Shown: positions 1 to 6,649 of the stretch, in pieces
How positions within the stretch are numbered: position 1 is the first letter of the stretch
How the letters are laid out: every line of letters starts with the position of its first letter
NCBI GenBank assembly: GCA_905214175.1
Contig: CAJMLD010000023.1
Coordinates: 1 to 13,526 of the forward strand
Length of the DNA stretch: 13,526 bases
Reading direction: 5' to 3'
DNA from: an uncultured bacterium
GTDB lineage: Bacteria > Actinomycetota > Coriobacteriia > Coriobacteriales > Atopobiaceae
Position numbers and translations under genes: made by a program
The notes under the pieces: generated by a model
Database searches by the model: none
What the model was told of the DNA's origin: nothing
The model's input: the letters and a program-made list of their open reading frames with translations, nothing else

Positions 1-2103
1 CTTGGGGCACTCCCACACCAGCTTGCCGTCGTCCTCCACGATCTTGATCTCGCCGTCGTAGCCGCACTCCTGGCAGTAATCGCTCTTGGTGTTGAGCTCG
101 GCGTACATGATGTGGTCGTAGATGTACTGCATCACGCGAATCACGGCCTGCAGGTTGTCCTGCATGTTGGGCACCTCGATGTAGCTGATGGCCCCGCCGG
201 GAGAAAGCTGCTGGAACTCGCTCTCGAACTTCAGCTTGGTGAACGCGTCGATCTCTTCGGACACGTGCACGTGGTAGCTGTTGGTGATGTAGCCCTTGTC
301 GGTCACGCCCTCGATCACGCCGAAGCGACGCTGCAGACACTTGGCGAACTTGTACGTGGTGGACTCGAGCGGCGTGCCGTAGAGCGAGTAGTCGATGTTC
401 TCGGCGGCCTTCCACTCGGAGCACTTGTCATTCATGTGCTGCATAACGGAGAGCGCGAACGGCTTGGCCTCCTCGTCGGTGTGGCTCTTGCCGGTCATGT
501 ACTTCACGCACTCGTAGAGGCCAGCGTAGCCCAGCGAGATGGTGGAGTAGCCGCCGTAGAGGAGCTTGTCGATCTTCTCACCCTTGTCGAGACGGGCCAG
601 CGCACCGTACTGCCAGAGGATGGGGGCAGCGTCGGACAGCGTGCCGCAGAGGCGGTCGTGGCGGCAGCGCAGGGCGCGGTGGCAGAGCTCCAGGCGCTCG
701 TCGAAGATCTTCCAGAACTTGTCCATGTCGCCGTCTGAGGAGAGCGCGACATCGGGCAGGTTAATGGTTACAACACCCTGGTTAAAGCGGCCATAGTACT
801 TGGGCTTGCCCGGCTCGTAGTTCTTGGCCTTGGCGACGTTGTCGTAGCCGTTGCCAGAGCGATCCGGCGTGAGGAAGGAACGGCAGCCCATGCAGGTGTA
901 CACGTCGCCGTGGCCCTCGGTCTCACCCTTGGAGAGCTTGTACTCGCGCATCTTCTTCTCGGAGATGTAGTCGGGCACCATGCGCTTGGCGGTGCACTTG
1001 GCGGCCATCTTGGTGAGGTAGAAGTACGGATCGCCCTCGTGGATGTTGTCCTCCTCGAGCACGTAGATGAGCTTGGGGAACGCCGGGGTGATCCAGACGC
1101 CCTTCTCGTTCTTGACGCCCTGGTAGCGCTGCTTGAGCATCTCCTCGATGATGAGGGCAAGGTCGTGCTTCTCCTGTGCGCTGCGGGCCTCGTTGAGGTA
1201 CATGAACACGGTGATGAACGGCGCCTGGCCGTTGGTGGTCATGAGGGTGACGACCTGGTACTGGATGGTCTGGACGCCACGTGCAACCTCATCGTGCAGA
1301 CGCTTCTCGACCATCTCGTCGATCTGCTCGGGCGAGGCCTTGTAGCCGATGGTCTCCATCTCGGCGTAGACCGAGCGGCGAATCTTCTTGCGGGAGACGT
1401 CGACAAAGGGCGCGAGGTGCGTGAGCGAGATGGACTGGCCGCCGTACTGGCAGGAGGCCACCTGGGCGATGATCTGCGTGGCGATGTTGCAGGCGGTGGA
1501 GAAGCTGTGCGGGCGCTCGATGAGCGTGCCGGAGATGACGGTGCCGTTCTGCAGCATGTCGTCGAGGTTGATGAGGTCGCAGTTGTGCATGTGCTGCGCG
1601 TAGTAGTCCGCGTCGTGGAAGTGGATGATGCCCTCCTCGTGCGCCTGGACAATGTCGGCGGGGAGAAGGTCGCGCATGGTGAGGTCCTTGGAGACCTCGC
1701 CGGCCATGTAGTCGCGCTGGACTGAGACGACGGTGGGGTTCTTGTTGGAGTTCTCCTGCTTGACCTCCTCGTTGTTGCACTCGATGAGGGCGAGGATTTT
1801 GTCGTCCGTCGTGTTCTTCTGGCGCTTCTGGTTCTGGACGTAGCGGTAGATGATGTACTTGCGGGCCACGGAGAAGTGGTCGAGGGCCATGAGCTGGTCC
1901 TCGACGAGGTCCTGGACCTCCTCGACGGTGACGGTGTGGCCGGACTCCATGCACTCGTCGGTCACGTTGAGCGAAGCGAAGCGAATCTCGCGCTCGGTGA
2001 GGCGCTCGTCCTCGGGCACCTCCATGTTTGCCTTGCGGATGGCGTTCTCAATCTTTGCGACGTCGAACGTGACCTCAGAGCCGTTGCGCTTGATGATCTT
2101 CAT
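1..2103 (-). CDS. nrdD: Anaerobic (class III) ribonucleoside-triphosphate reductase, 3'-truncated by window edge
   Basis: This enzyme reduces ribonucleoside triphosphates to deoxyribonucleotides without oxygen, using a glycyl radical installed by NrdG and formate as reductant in the classical enzyme. The 701 visible codons begin MKIIKRNGSEV with an ATP-cone domain at about residues 2-90. The catalytic core follows, with HNCDLINLDD (Cys175) and YTCMGCRSFL (Cys404/Cys407), both typical of NrdD. Near the left edge CQECG (Cys677/Cys680) and WECPK (Cys699) are the start of the C-terminal zinc-binding Cys cluster. The glycyl-radical motif normally found shortly after this cluster is outside the window, as is any nrdG. 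The ATG at 2103 is chosen because GAGGGAG lies about 7 bases upstream and the ATP-cone starts at once. NrdR-type boxes upstream suggest NrdR control. The identification is very secure; the missing end is due to the window only. Confidence 0.96.
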   Translation of the reverse strand, partial: MKIIKRNGSEVTFDVAKIENAIRKANMEVPEDERLTEREIRFASLNVTDECMESGHTVTVEEVQDLVEDQLMALDHFSVARKYIIYRYVQNQKRQKNTTDDKILALIECNNEEVKQENSNKNPTVVSVQRDYMAGEVSKDLTMRDLLPADIVQAHEEGIIHFHDADYYAQHMHNCDLINLDDMLQNGTVISGTLIERPHSFSTACNIATQIIAQVASCQYGGQSISLTHLAPFVDVSRKKIRRSVYAEMETIGYKASPEQIDEMVEKRLHDEVARGVQTIQYQVVTLMTTNGQAPFITVFMYLNEARSAQEKHDLALIIEEMLKQRYQGVKNEKGVWITPAFPKLIYVLEEDNIHEGDPYFYLTKMAAKCTAKRMVPDYISEKKMREYKLSKGETEGHGDVYTCMGCRSFLTPDRSGNGYDNVAKAKNYEPGKPKYYGRFNQGVVTINLPDVALSSDGDMDKFWKIFDERLELCHRALRCRHDRLCGTLSDAAPILWQYGALARLDKGEKIDKLLYGGYSTISLGYAGLYECVKYMTGKSHTDEEAKPFALSVMQHMNDKCSEWKAAENIDYSLYGTPLESTTYKFAKCLQRRFGVIEGVTDKGYITNSYHVHVSEEIDAFTKLKFESEFQQLSPGGAISYIEVPNMQDNLQAVIRVMQYIYDHIMYAELNTKSDYCQECGYDGEIKIVEDDGKLVWECPK

Positions 2104-2224
2104 GTGCTCACTCCCTCTTGAACGGTGCCTGCAGAAGACGGAAAACGTGCAACTGTTGGCACCGCGTCTGGCTTGTCTCGCTGTGCGCTGCGGCGGGTGC
2201 AGCGTTGCGGCGGTGTCTACTATG

Positions 2225-2240
2225 ACACAACATCTTGTGT
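2225..2240 (-). promoter_or_regulatory. NrdR box 1 upstream of nrdD
   Basis: The 16-mer acacaacatcttgtgt matches the published NrdR-box consensus acaCwAtATaTwGtgt at 14 of 16 positions and is itself nearly palindromic (ACACAA/TTGTGT). It lies about 120 bp upstream of the nrdD start. NrdR is the ATP-cone repressor of ribonucleotide reductase operons in most bacteria, so the assignment fits the adjacent gene. The nrdR gene itself is not in this window. Confidence 0.8.
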
Positions 2241-2256
2241 CCATTGTGCGAGATAA

Positions 2257-2272
2257 ATACCGGATATTGTCT
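2257..2272 (-). promoter_or_regulatory. NrdR box 2 (weaker) upstream of nrdD
   Basis: The 16-mer ataccggatattgtct matches the NrdR consensus at 11 of 16 positions; the right half is good and the left half degenerate. Its start is 32 bp from the start of box 1, with a 16-bp gap, so both lie on the same DNA face about three helical turns apart, which is the usual tandem arrangement. It overlaps an imperfect palindrome with GCGAGA (2248-2253) and TCTCGC (2270-2275) arms, which could be an alternative binding site. Confidence 0.55.
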
Positions 2273-2407
2273 CGCGATATTTCACATTGCGTTGGAAGAT
2301 TGCAGAGTCATCGCAGGTGAGAAAAGAGCGGAAGTTCAAACATTTAAGATAACGATGACACTTATCGCTCTGGTTTTCGGTGAACGGTGCGGGTGCCATT
2401 GGGGCCT

Positions 2408-2457
2408 CGCGGGCCACGCCACCCAACCGCTTGGGGCGCATGTTTGGGTGGCCCGCG
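2408..2457. repeat. Bulged GC-rich inverted repeat
   Basis: CCACCCAA (2419-2426) pairs with TTGGGTGG (2444-2451), and the stem continues with CGCGGG (2408-2413) pairing CCCGCG (2452-2457) around a 5-base bulge. This gives 14 bp in total with a 17-base loop. A second perfect hairpin follows at once (GCCAGC 2461-2466, GCTGGC 2473-2478). There is no T tract, so it is not a classical terminator. It could be an RNA leader structure for the aminotransferase or a decayed palindromic repeat. Confidence 0.5.
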
Positions 2458-2611
2458 GGTGCCAGCTCTGCCGCTGGCCCGTCCATGAGCCGCCGTCTGC
2501 CCCGCCCAATGTAACAATCGGGCGCGTCATTGCTTCGGGGCACGTTCTGAGGCCCGTCTGTGGTCTAGAGTCCCATGCGTACGTTACGCCTGCATCCGGG
2601 AAGGGGTGCGC

Positions 2612-3772
2612 ATGCAGTTCTCAAAGAGGCTCGACCTGTTTGGCGATGAGGTCTTCGCCGCGCTCAACGCCAAGCGTCGCGAGCTTGAGGCACAGGGTCG
2701 CGAAGTGTTTGATCTCTCGGTTGGCACGCCGGACTTCGAGCCGCCTCATCACGTCATTGAGGCGCTTAGGAAGAGCGCCGCAGACCCTGCCAACTGGAAG
2801 TATGCCCTGCACGACAAGGACGAGCTGCTCCAGGCGGTCTGCGACTACTATCGCACGCGCTTTGGCGTGGAGGGCATCACGCCCTCTATGGTCATGAGCT
2901 GTCGCGGGACGCAGGAGGGCATGGGGCATGTGTGCGCGGCGCTGGCAGACCCCGGTGACGTGGCCCTCATCCCCGACCCCTGCTACCCGGTTTTTGCCAC
3001 CGGCACGCTCTTGGCGGGAGCAAAGCCCTGGTACTACCCCCTTACCGCCGAGCATGACTTTCTCCCGTGGGTGGAGGGCATTCCCGAAGACGTTGCGGAC
3101 GCCGCCCGCTACATGGTGGTCTCGCTTCCCGCGAACCCCGTCGGCTCCGTGGGGACGCCCGAGGTGTACGAGCAGATCATCGCCTTTGCGAAGGCCCACG
3201 ACATTGTGGTCATCCACGACAACGCCTACTCCGACATCATCTTCGATGGCCCTGCCGGCGGAAGCTTCCTCGACTATCCCGGCGCGCTCGACGTGGGCGT
3301 GGAGTTCCTCTCGCTCTCAAAGTCCTTCAACGTGACTGGCGCGCGTCTCTCGTTCTTGGTGGGACGCGAGGACATCGTGGCCGCAACGCGCAAGCTCCGC
3401 AGCCAGGTGGACTTTGGCATGTTCCTGCCCGAGCAGGACGCGGCCATTGCCGCGCTTACCGGTCCGCGCGACTCGGTGGAGCGCCAGCGCCTGCTCTACC
3501 AGGAGCGTCGGAACGCGCTCTGCGATGGTCTGGAGGCCGTTGGATGGGAGCGCCCCAACGCGCACGGTTCGATGTTCGTGTGGGCGCGCATCCCGCACGG
3601 CCGCATGGACTCGCACGCGTTTGCGCTCGAGCTTATGGAGAAGGCCGGAGTCATCGTGACGCCGGGTGCGAGCTTTGGGCCCTCGGGGGAGGGCTACGTG
3701 CGCTTTGCCCTGGTCATGCCGCCTGAGCGCCTGCGCGAGGCATGCCGGAGGATTGGCGAGTCCGGAATCTAG
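2612..3772 (+). CDS. PLP-dependent class I/II aminotransferase
   Basis: A 386-residue fold-type I PLP enzyme that transfers an amino group between an amino acid and a 2-oxoacid in the cytoplasm. Visible signatures are SVGTPDF near the N-terminus, LPANPVG with Asn175, HDNAYSD with Asp203 and Tyr206 (cofactor contacts), SLSKSFN with Lys237 (the Schiff-base lysine), and YVRFAL near the C-terminus with the expected carboxylate-binding Arg. Length and motif order match the family. The GSV/NPVG style resembles the LL-diaminopimelate/alanine aminotransferase branch, but substrate cannot be settled from sequence reading, so no symbol is given. The ATG at 2612 is preferred over GTG at 2606 because AAGGGG ends 5 bases before it. 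The downstream nitroreductase is 106 bp away on the same strand and may be co-transcribed. Confidence 0.92.
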   Translation: MQFSKRLDLFGDEVFAALNAKRRELEAQGREVFDLSVGTPDFEPPHHVIEALRKSAADPANWKYALHDKDELLQAVCDYYRTRFGVEGITPSMVMSCRGTQEGMGHVCAALADPGDVALIPDPCYPVFATGTLLAGAKPWYYPLTAEHDFLPWVEGIPEDVADAARYMVVSLPANPVGSVGTPEVYEQIIAFAKAHDIVVIHDNAYSDIIFDGPAGGSFLDYPGALDVGVEFLSLSKSFNVTGARLSFLVGREDIVAATRKLRSQVDFGMFLPEQDAAIAALTGPRDSVERQRLLYQERRNALCDGLEAVGWERPNAHGSMFVWARIPHGRMDSHAFALELMEKAGVIVTPGASFGPSGEGYVRFALVMPPERLREACRRIGESGI

Positions 3773-3820
3773 CGGTGCCGCGTTTGGGGACGCGTGGACG
3801 GGACGTGAGGAGCGTTGTCG

Positions 3821-3865
3821 CTACCGGGGAACGGCCCCGGTAGGTGTCAGCCGGGTGCGCCCGGC
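3821..3865 (+). promoter_or_regulatory. Tandem GC hairpins in front of the nitroreductase
   Basis: CTACCGGGG (3821-3829) and CCCCGGTAG (3835-3843) form a perfect 9-bp stem with a 5-base loop AACGG. Six bases later GCCGGG (3850-3855) and CCCGGC (3860-3865) form a perfect 6-bp stem with loop TGCG. The second stem ends 13 bases before the nitroreductase ATG, right beside its Shine-Dalgarno region. No T tract follows, so this is more likely a leader or mRNA-processing structure than a terminator. I do not recognise a known riboswitch. Confidence 0.5.
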
Positions 3866-3878
3866 AGGGGGTGGTGAG

Positions 3879-4463
3879 ATGAACTCGAAGAACTTCCAGG
3901 ACTTGGTGCGATCTTCTCGCACGTACAGGCGGTTCGCCGAGGACGAGCCGCTGAGCTACGGGGACCTTGCCGCGCTGGTGAACGCCGCGCGCTTTGCGCC
4001 CTCGGGCAACAACATGCAGGTCCTGCGCTTCCACATTGTCGTTGAGCCCGCCGAGCGCTCGGCGGTCTTCTCGCGCCTGCACTGGGCTGCGCTGCTGCGC
4101 GACTGGAGCGGCCCCGTCGCAGGCGAGCGACCCACGGGCTACATTGCCGTGTGCGCGCCCACTGCCCTTGCCGCTAACCCCGTTCGCCTTATCGACACGG
4201 GCATCGCAGCGCAGACCATCGCCCTGGCCGCCGCGTCGCGCGGCCTTGGCTGCTGCATGCTCAAGAGCTTTGACGCCGACGTGAGCGACGTCATGGGCGT
4301 TTCGGACGAGGGCTATGTCGCCGAGCTGGTGCTTGCCCTGGGCGAGCGCGGAGAGCGCGTTGTGCTTGAGACGAGCGAGACCGAGCACGGGCTGGCATAC
4401 TGGCGCGATGATGAGGGCACGCATCACGTGCCCAAGCTCGCGCTGGAGGACCTTCTCGTCTAG
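3879..4463 (+). CDS. Nitroreductase-family flavoprotein
   Basis: A 194-residue protein of the FMN-dependent nitroreductase superfamily, which uses NAD(P)H to reduce nitro groups, quinones or other small acceptors. Supporting motifs are RSSRTYRRF at the N-terminus (FMN phosphate-binding Arg/Ser cluster), FAPSGNNMQ at about 43-51, DTGIAAQTIALAAASRGLGC in the central helix region, and a C-terminal LGERGE segment. The short length fits the compact anaerobe-type members. The physiological substrate is unknown. The ATG at 3879 follows GGGGGTGGTGAG closely. An upstream in-frame extension to 3666 would overlap the aminotransferase in another frame and carries no family similarity, so it is rejected. 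Its transcript would run into the hairpin array at 4522-4780. Confidence 0.9.
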   Translation: MNSKNFQDLVRSSRTYRRFAEDEPLSYGDLAALVNAARFAPSGNNMQVLRFHIVVEPAERSAVFSRLHWAALLRDWSGPVAGERPTGYIAVCAPTALAANPVRLIDTGIAAQTIALAAASRGLGCCMLKSFDADVSDVMGVSDEGYVAELVLALGERGERVVLETSETEHGLAYWRDDEGTHHVPKLALEDLLV

Positions 4464-4550
4464 GGGGCATATTCCTGGCCCGAGACTGGCCTTGTGACAG
4501 GTGGGGTTGGGCCAGAGGGCATGTCTCGTACGTAGTTGCTGCGATAGCGG

Positions 4551-4581
4551 CCCCTGTGGCGCCGTTTTGGCGCCACAGGGG
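4551..4581. terminator. Perfect 13-bp hairpin, array unit 0
   Basis: CCCCTGTGGCGCC (4551-4563) and GGCGCCACAGGGG (4569-4581) pair perfectly around loop GTTTT, 87 bases after the nitroreductase stop. It is the strongest hairpin of the array and a plausible end point for nitroreductase transcripts. There is no downstream T tract, so it would have to act as a T-less terminator or as an RNA-stabilising end. Confidence 0.4.
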
Positions 4582-4734
4582 CAGCTGCATACGGTATGGC
4601 TGCGGAAACCCACGCTGTGGCGTCAAATCGGCGCCGGAGGGCGGCTTTTGGCAGTAAGTGCGTACGAAACACACGCTGTGGCGCCGTTTTGGCGCCGGAG
4701 GGCGACTTTTGGCAGCAAGTGCGTACGAAACACA

Positions 4735-4780
4735 CGCTGTGGCGTCAAATCGGCGCCACAGGGCAATTGGCGCCACAGCG
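4735..4780 (-). terminator. Nested hairpins after the activase-fusion gene
   Basis: CGCTGTGGCG (4735-4744) can pair either with CGCCACAG (4754-4761, as CTGTGGCG) or with CGCCACAGCG (4771-4780, perfect 10 bp). On the minus strand the outer hairpin begins 10 bases after the stop codon of the fusion gene, where an operon terminator would be expected. Only a short TGTGTTT follows in the minus direction, so Rho-independent termination is not certain. Confidence 0.4.
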
Positions 4781-4790
4781 GGCGCGTCCG

Positions 4791-6587
4791 TTACTTCTCG
4801 CCGTTGCGTTTGCCCAACGCATCAAGGCCGATAAGGGCCGCGCCGATGGCGCCGCACAGCTGCGAGTCCTCGTGCGTGGCAACGGGCGCCTTGAGCACCT
4901 CGGACAGCGCGCGCACCACGCCCTCGTTCTGCGCGACGCCGCCGGTCATGAGGTAGGGCGGCTCGGCGCCTACGCGGCTTGCAAGCGTGGCGGTCTTTCT
5001 CGCCACCGAGACGTCCAGGCCGTGGATCACATCGGGGGTGGGGGTGTTTGCCGCCACAAGCGAGACGACCTCACTCTCGGCAAACACGGTGCACATGCTC
5101 GTGATGCGCACCTCGTGGTGCCACTCGAGGCCCCGGCGGCAGAACTCGTCGAGGTCCATCTCCAGCACGCGTGCCATGGCCTCCATGAAACGACCGGTAC
5201 CTGCGGCGCACTTGTCGTTCATCACAAATCCCACCACGCTGCCGTTGGCGTTCAGGTGGATGACCTTGGAGTCCTGTCCGCCGATGTCGATGACCGAGCG
5301 CGCGTTGGGCGCAAGGTAGTGGGCGCCGCGCGCGTGGCAGGTGATCTCGGTGACCGAGGAGTCCATGCCCTCGATGTTGTCGCGGCCATAGCCGGTCGAC
5401 ACGCGCATGGCCACGTCACCCGCGGCAAGGCCTGCCTTCGAGAGCGCCTCGTCCATCGCGCGAGCCGCGGCGTCGGCCGCTCGGGCGCCGGTGGGGACGA
5501 TGACCGTAGCAACGATGTCTCGATTGGCGTCCATAATCACGACGTCGGTCGAGGTGGAACCAGAGTCCACTCCCATGACGTACGTGCCCGCCTTGGCGGC
5601 ATCGAGCGAGTTGCCCGTCGTGGTCGGCGCGGGCTCCTCCTGGTGAGCTGCACCGCCGCGGGCCCGCAGGGTCTCGCCAAAGGCCTCGAGCCTCGTGCGC
5701 AGCTGGCCCTCGCTCTGTGACGTGCCGTCCGTCTCAATCTTCACCATGGGAATCTCGTCCTTCTCCGCAAGGGCTCCGTATTCGAAGCCATAGTAGTCGC
5801 AGAACTTCATCGTGTGGTAGACCACGCCCCGCTGACCGCGCTCGCCCACGAGCTCGTCTCGCTCGGCGACGTCGTCCATGCGCATGCAGGGAATCTGGCC
5901 GAGAAGTACCGGCGCGTACCAGTCGAGGAAGGCGTCGAGGGGGTCAGCTGCGGCCATAGCCCCGGTGTTGTCGCAGCACGTGCCGCACGCCGGTCCGGCT
6001 GCCATCCGCGCAAGCTGGGGCGGGGGAGAGACCTTGAGGTGCCGACTCGTGCAGGTGGCGTTCTCCACCGGCATGCCCACGCCCTTCTCCACCTCTGCGA
6101 GAAGCGATGCCGACGCGTGCGCGCCCATGAGCGTCACGCGGTTGTCCACACGTCCCACGCCCGTCCCGCAGGCGGCGCAGGCAGCCCCCACGTCGAACTG
6201 CGCGCCGCTGTACGCCGCATAGGCGTCTGCGAGCGCCCGCAGGCGCCGCCGGAAGAGCGCGACCTCGGCGGGCCCGCGACGGTGCGGCAGGTCGAGCAGG
6301 AAGAGGAAGTCCATGCGACCGGAGGCCCGCAGCACGTCGTAGACTCGACGCACCACGTCACAGCAGGTCACAAGCACGGCCTCCCGCACGTCTGTGGCCA
6401 TCATGCGCTCGATGAGCCCCTTGCCGTAGCCGCAGAGGTTGGGATGGGCCAAGGCATCCGCATACGCGAAGGAGGCAACGTCCGCCTCGGCAATGCGGGG
6501 CGTGGCGCCAAATCCCGCGAGAAGCTCGATGGGCGTGTACTTGCACGCGTAGAAGACTTCCCGATGTTCATGCTGTCCAGATTGCAT
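4791..6587 (-). CDS. 2-hydroxyacyl-CoA dehydratase D-component / HgdC-type activase fusion
   Basis: This 598-residue protein joins two normally separate parts. Residues 1 to about 320 are an HgdA/HgdB-like domain: FYACKYTPIELL (Cys15), NLCGYGKG (Cys52), TCCDVVRRVYDVL (Cys75/76), FCDYYGFEY and SEGQLRTRLEAF. Residues about 337-590 are a BcrAD/BadFG-type ATPase: MGVDSGSTSTDV, STGYGRDN, DIGGQDSK, NDKCAAGTGRF (Cys460), CTVFAESE (Cys499) and MTGGVAQNEG. The 39-residue Cys460-Cys499 spacing equals that of the [4Fe-4S] ligands in Acidaminococcus HgdC (Cys127/Cys166). The activase would use ATP to inject a low-potential electron into a dehydratase-type Fe-S cluster, here presumably its own N-domain and/or the upstream D-component. 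The ATG at 6587 has GGAG 9 bases upstream. It is last in a three-gene operon. Substrate is unknown. Confidence 0.9.
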   Translation of the reverse strand: MQSGQHEHREVFYACKYTPIELLAGFGATPRIAEADVASFAYADALAHPNLCGYGKGLIERMMATDVREAVLVTCCDVVRRVYDVLRASGRMDFLFLLDLPHRRGPAEVALFRRRLRALADAYAAYSGAQFDVGAACAACGTGVGRVDNRVTLMGAHASASLLAEVEKGVGMPVENATCTSRHLKVSPPPQLARMAAGPACGTCCDNTGAMAAADPLDAFLDWYAPVLLGQIPCMRMDDVAERDELVGERGQRGVVYHTMKFCDYYGFEYGALAEKDEIPMVKIETDGTSQSEGQLRTRLEAFGETLRARGGAAHQEEPAPTTTGNSLDAAKAGTYVMGVDSGSTSTDVVIMDANRDIVATVIVPTGARAADAAARAMDEALSKAGLAAGDVAMRVSTGYGRDNIEGMDSSVTEITCHARGAHYLAPNARSVIDIGGQDSKVIHLNANGSVVGFVMNDKCAAGTGRFMEAMARVLEMDLDEFCRRGLEWHHEVRITSMCTVFAESEVVSLVAANTPTPDVIHGLDVSVARKTATLASRVGAEPPYLMTGGVAQNEGVVRALSEVLKAPVATHEDSQLCGAIGAALIGLDALGKRNGEK

Positions 6588-6649
6588 AGGTCAAAACTCC
6601 GTTATGTTCCTTGCGCAGCCATGGGCCCTTTGAGACTCTCGTGTCCGTC

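Larger units (their letters stand above)
2104..2611. other. Divergent intergenic region nrdD / aminotransferase
   Basis: About 500 bp without a convincing gene. The nrdD side holds the two NrdR boxes. The aminotransferase side (about 2380-2480) holds two adjacent GC hairpins bracketed by a 10-bp direct repeat, gcgggtgcca at 2389-2398 and 2455-2464. Short open frames here lack ribosome-binding sites, recognisable domains and plausible composition. A possible -10 element for the aminotransferase is TAGAGT at 2566-2571, but no matching -35 is evident. I could not place a confident nrdD promoter. Confidence 0.6.
4522..4780. repeat. 61-bp-pitch hairpin repeat array
   Basis: Four copies of CTGTGGCG begin at 4554, 4615, 4676 and 4737, exactly 61 bp apart. 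Each opens a GGCGYC...GGCGCC hairpin, and the 5-base loops alternate GTTTT, AAATC, GTTTT, AAATC. The two central units (4611-4671, 4672-4732) are identical at 54 of 61 positions and end in GCAGYAAGTGCGTACGAAAC. A 21-base inverted copy of that ending, 18/21 matching, lies at the left edge (4522-4542), and an inverted half-hairpin CGCCACAGCG (4771-4780) closes the right edge. It fills the gap between two convergent genes. It is non-coding: the period is not a multiple of three. It could be a bidirectional transcription barrier or a REP/MITE-like element. Confidence 0.85.

Noticed and set aside
2220..2543. 107-residue minus-strand open frame upstream of nrdD
   Set aside because: It overlaps the NrdR boxes and inverted repeats, has no Shine-Dalgarno and no recognisable sequence features.
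3809..3820. GGAGCGTTG resembling the conserved start of SAH (ahcY) riboswitches
   Set aside because: The partner segment needed to close the first stem and the conserved downstream block are missing, and the downstream gene is not part of the methyl cycle.
4291..4776. Minus-strand open frames across the hairpin array with repeated peptide fragments (VCFVRTYCQK, CFVRTCCQK)
   Set aside because: The peptides recur only because the 61-bp DNA unit recurs, and since 61 is not divisible by three each copy is read in a different frame. There is no ribosome-binding site, and one frame runs deep into the nitroreductase gene. Such frames are likely to be mis-annotated as hypothetical proteins.
4522..4780. 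CRISPR-like array
   Set aside because: The whole 61-bp unit is repeated, including the would-be spacers (54/61 identity between central units), there are only about four units, and no cas gene is present.
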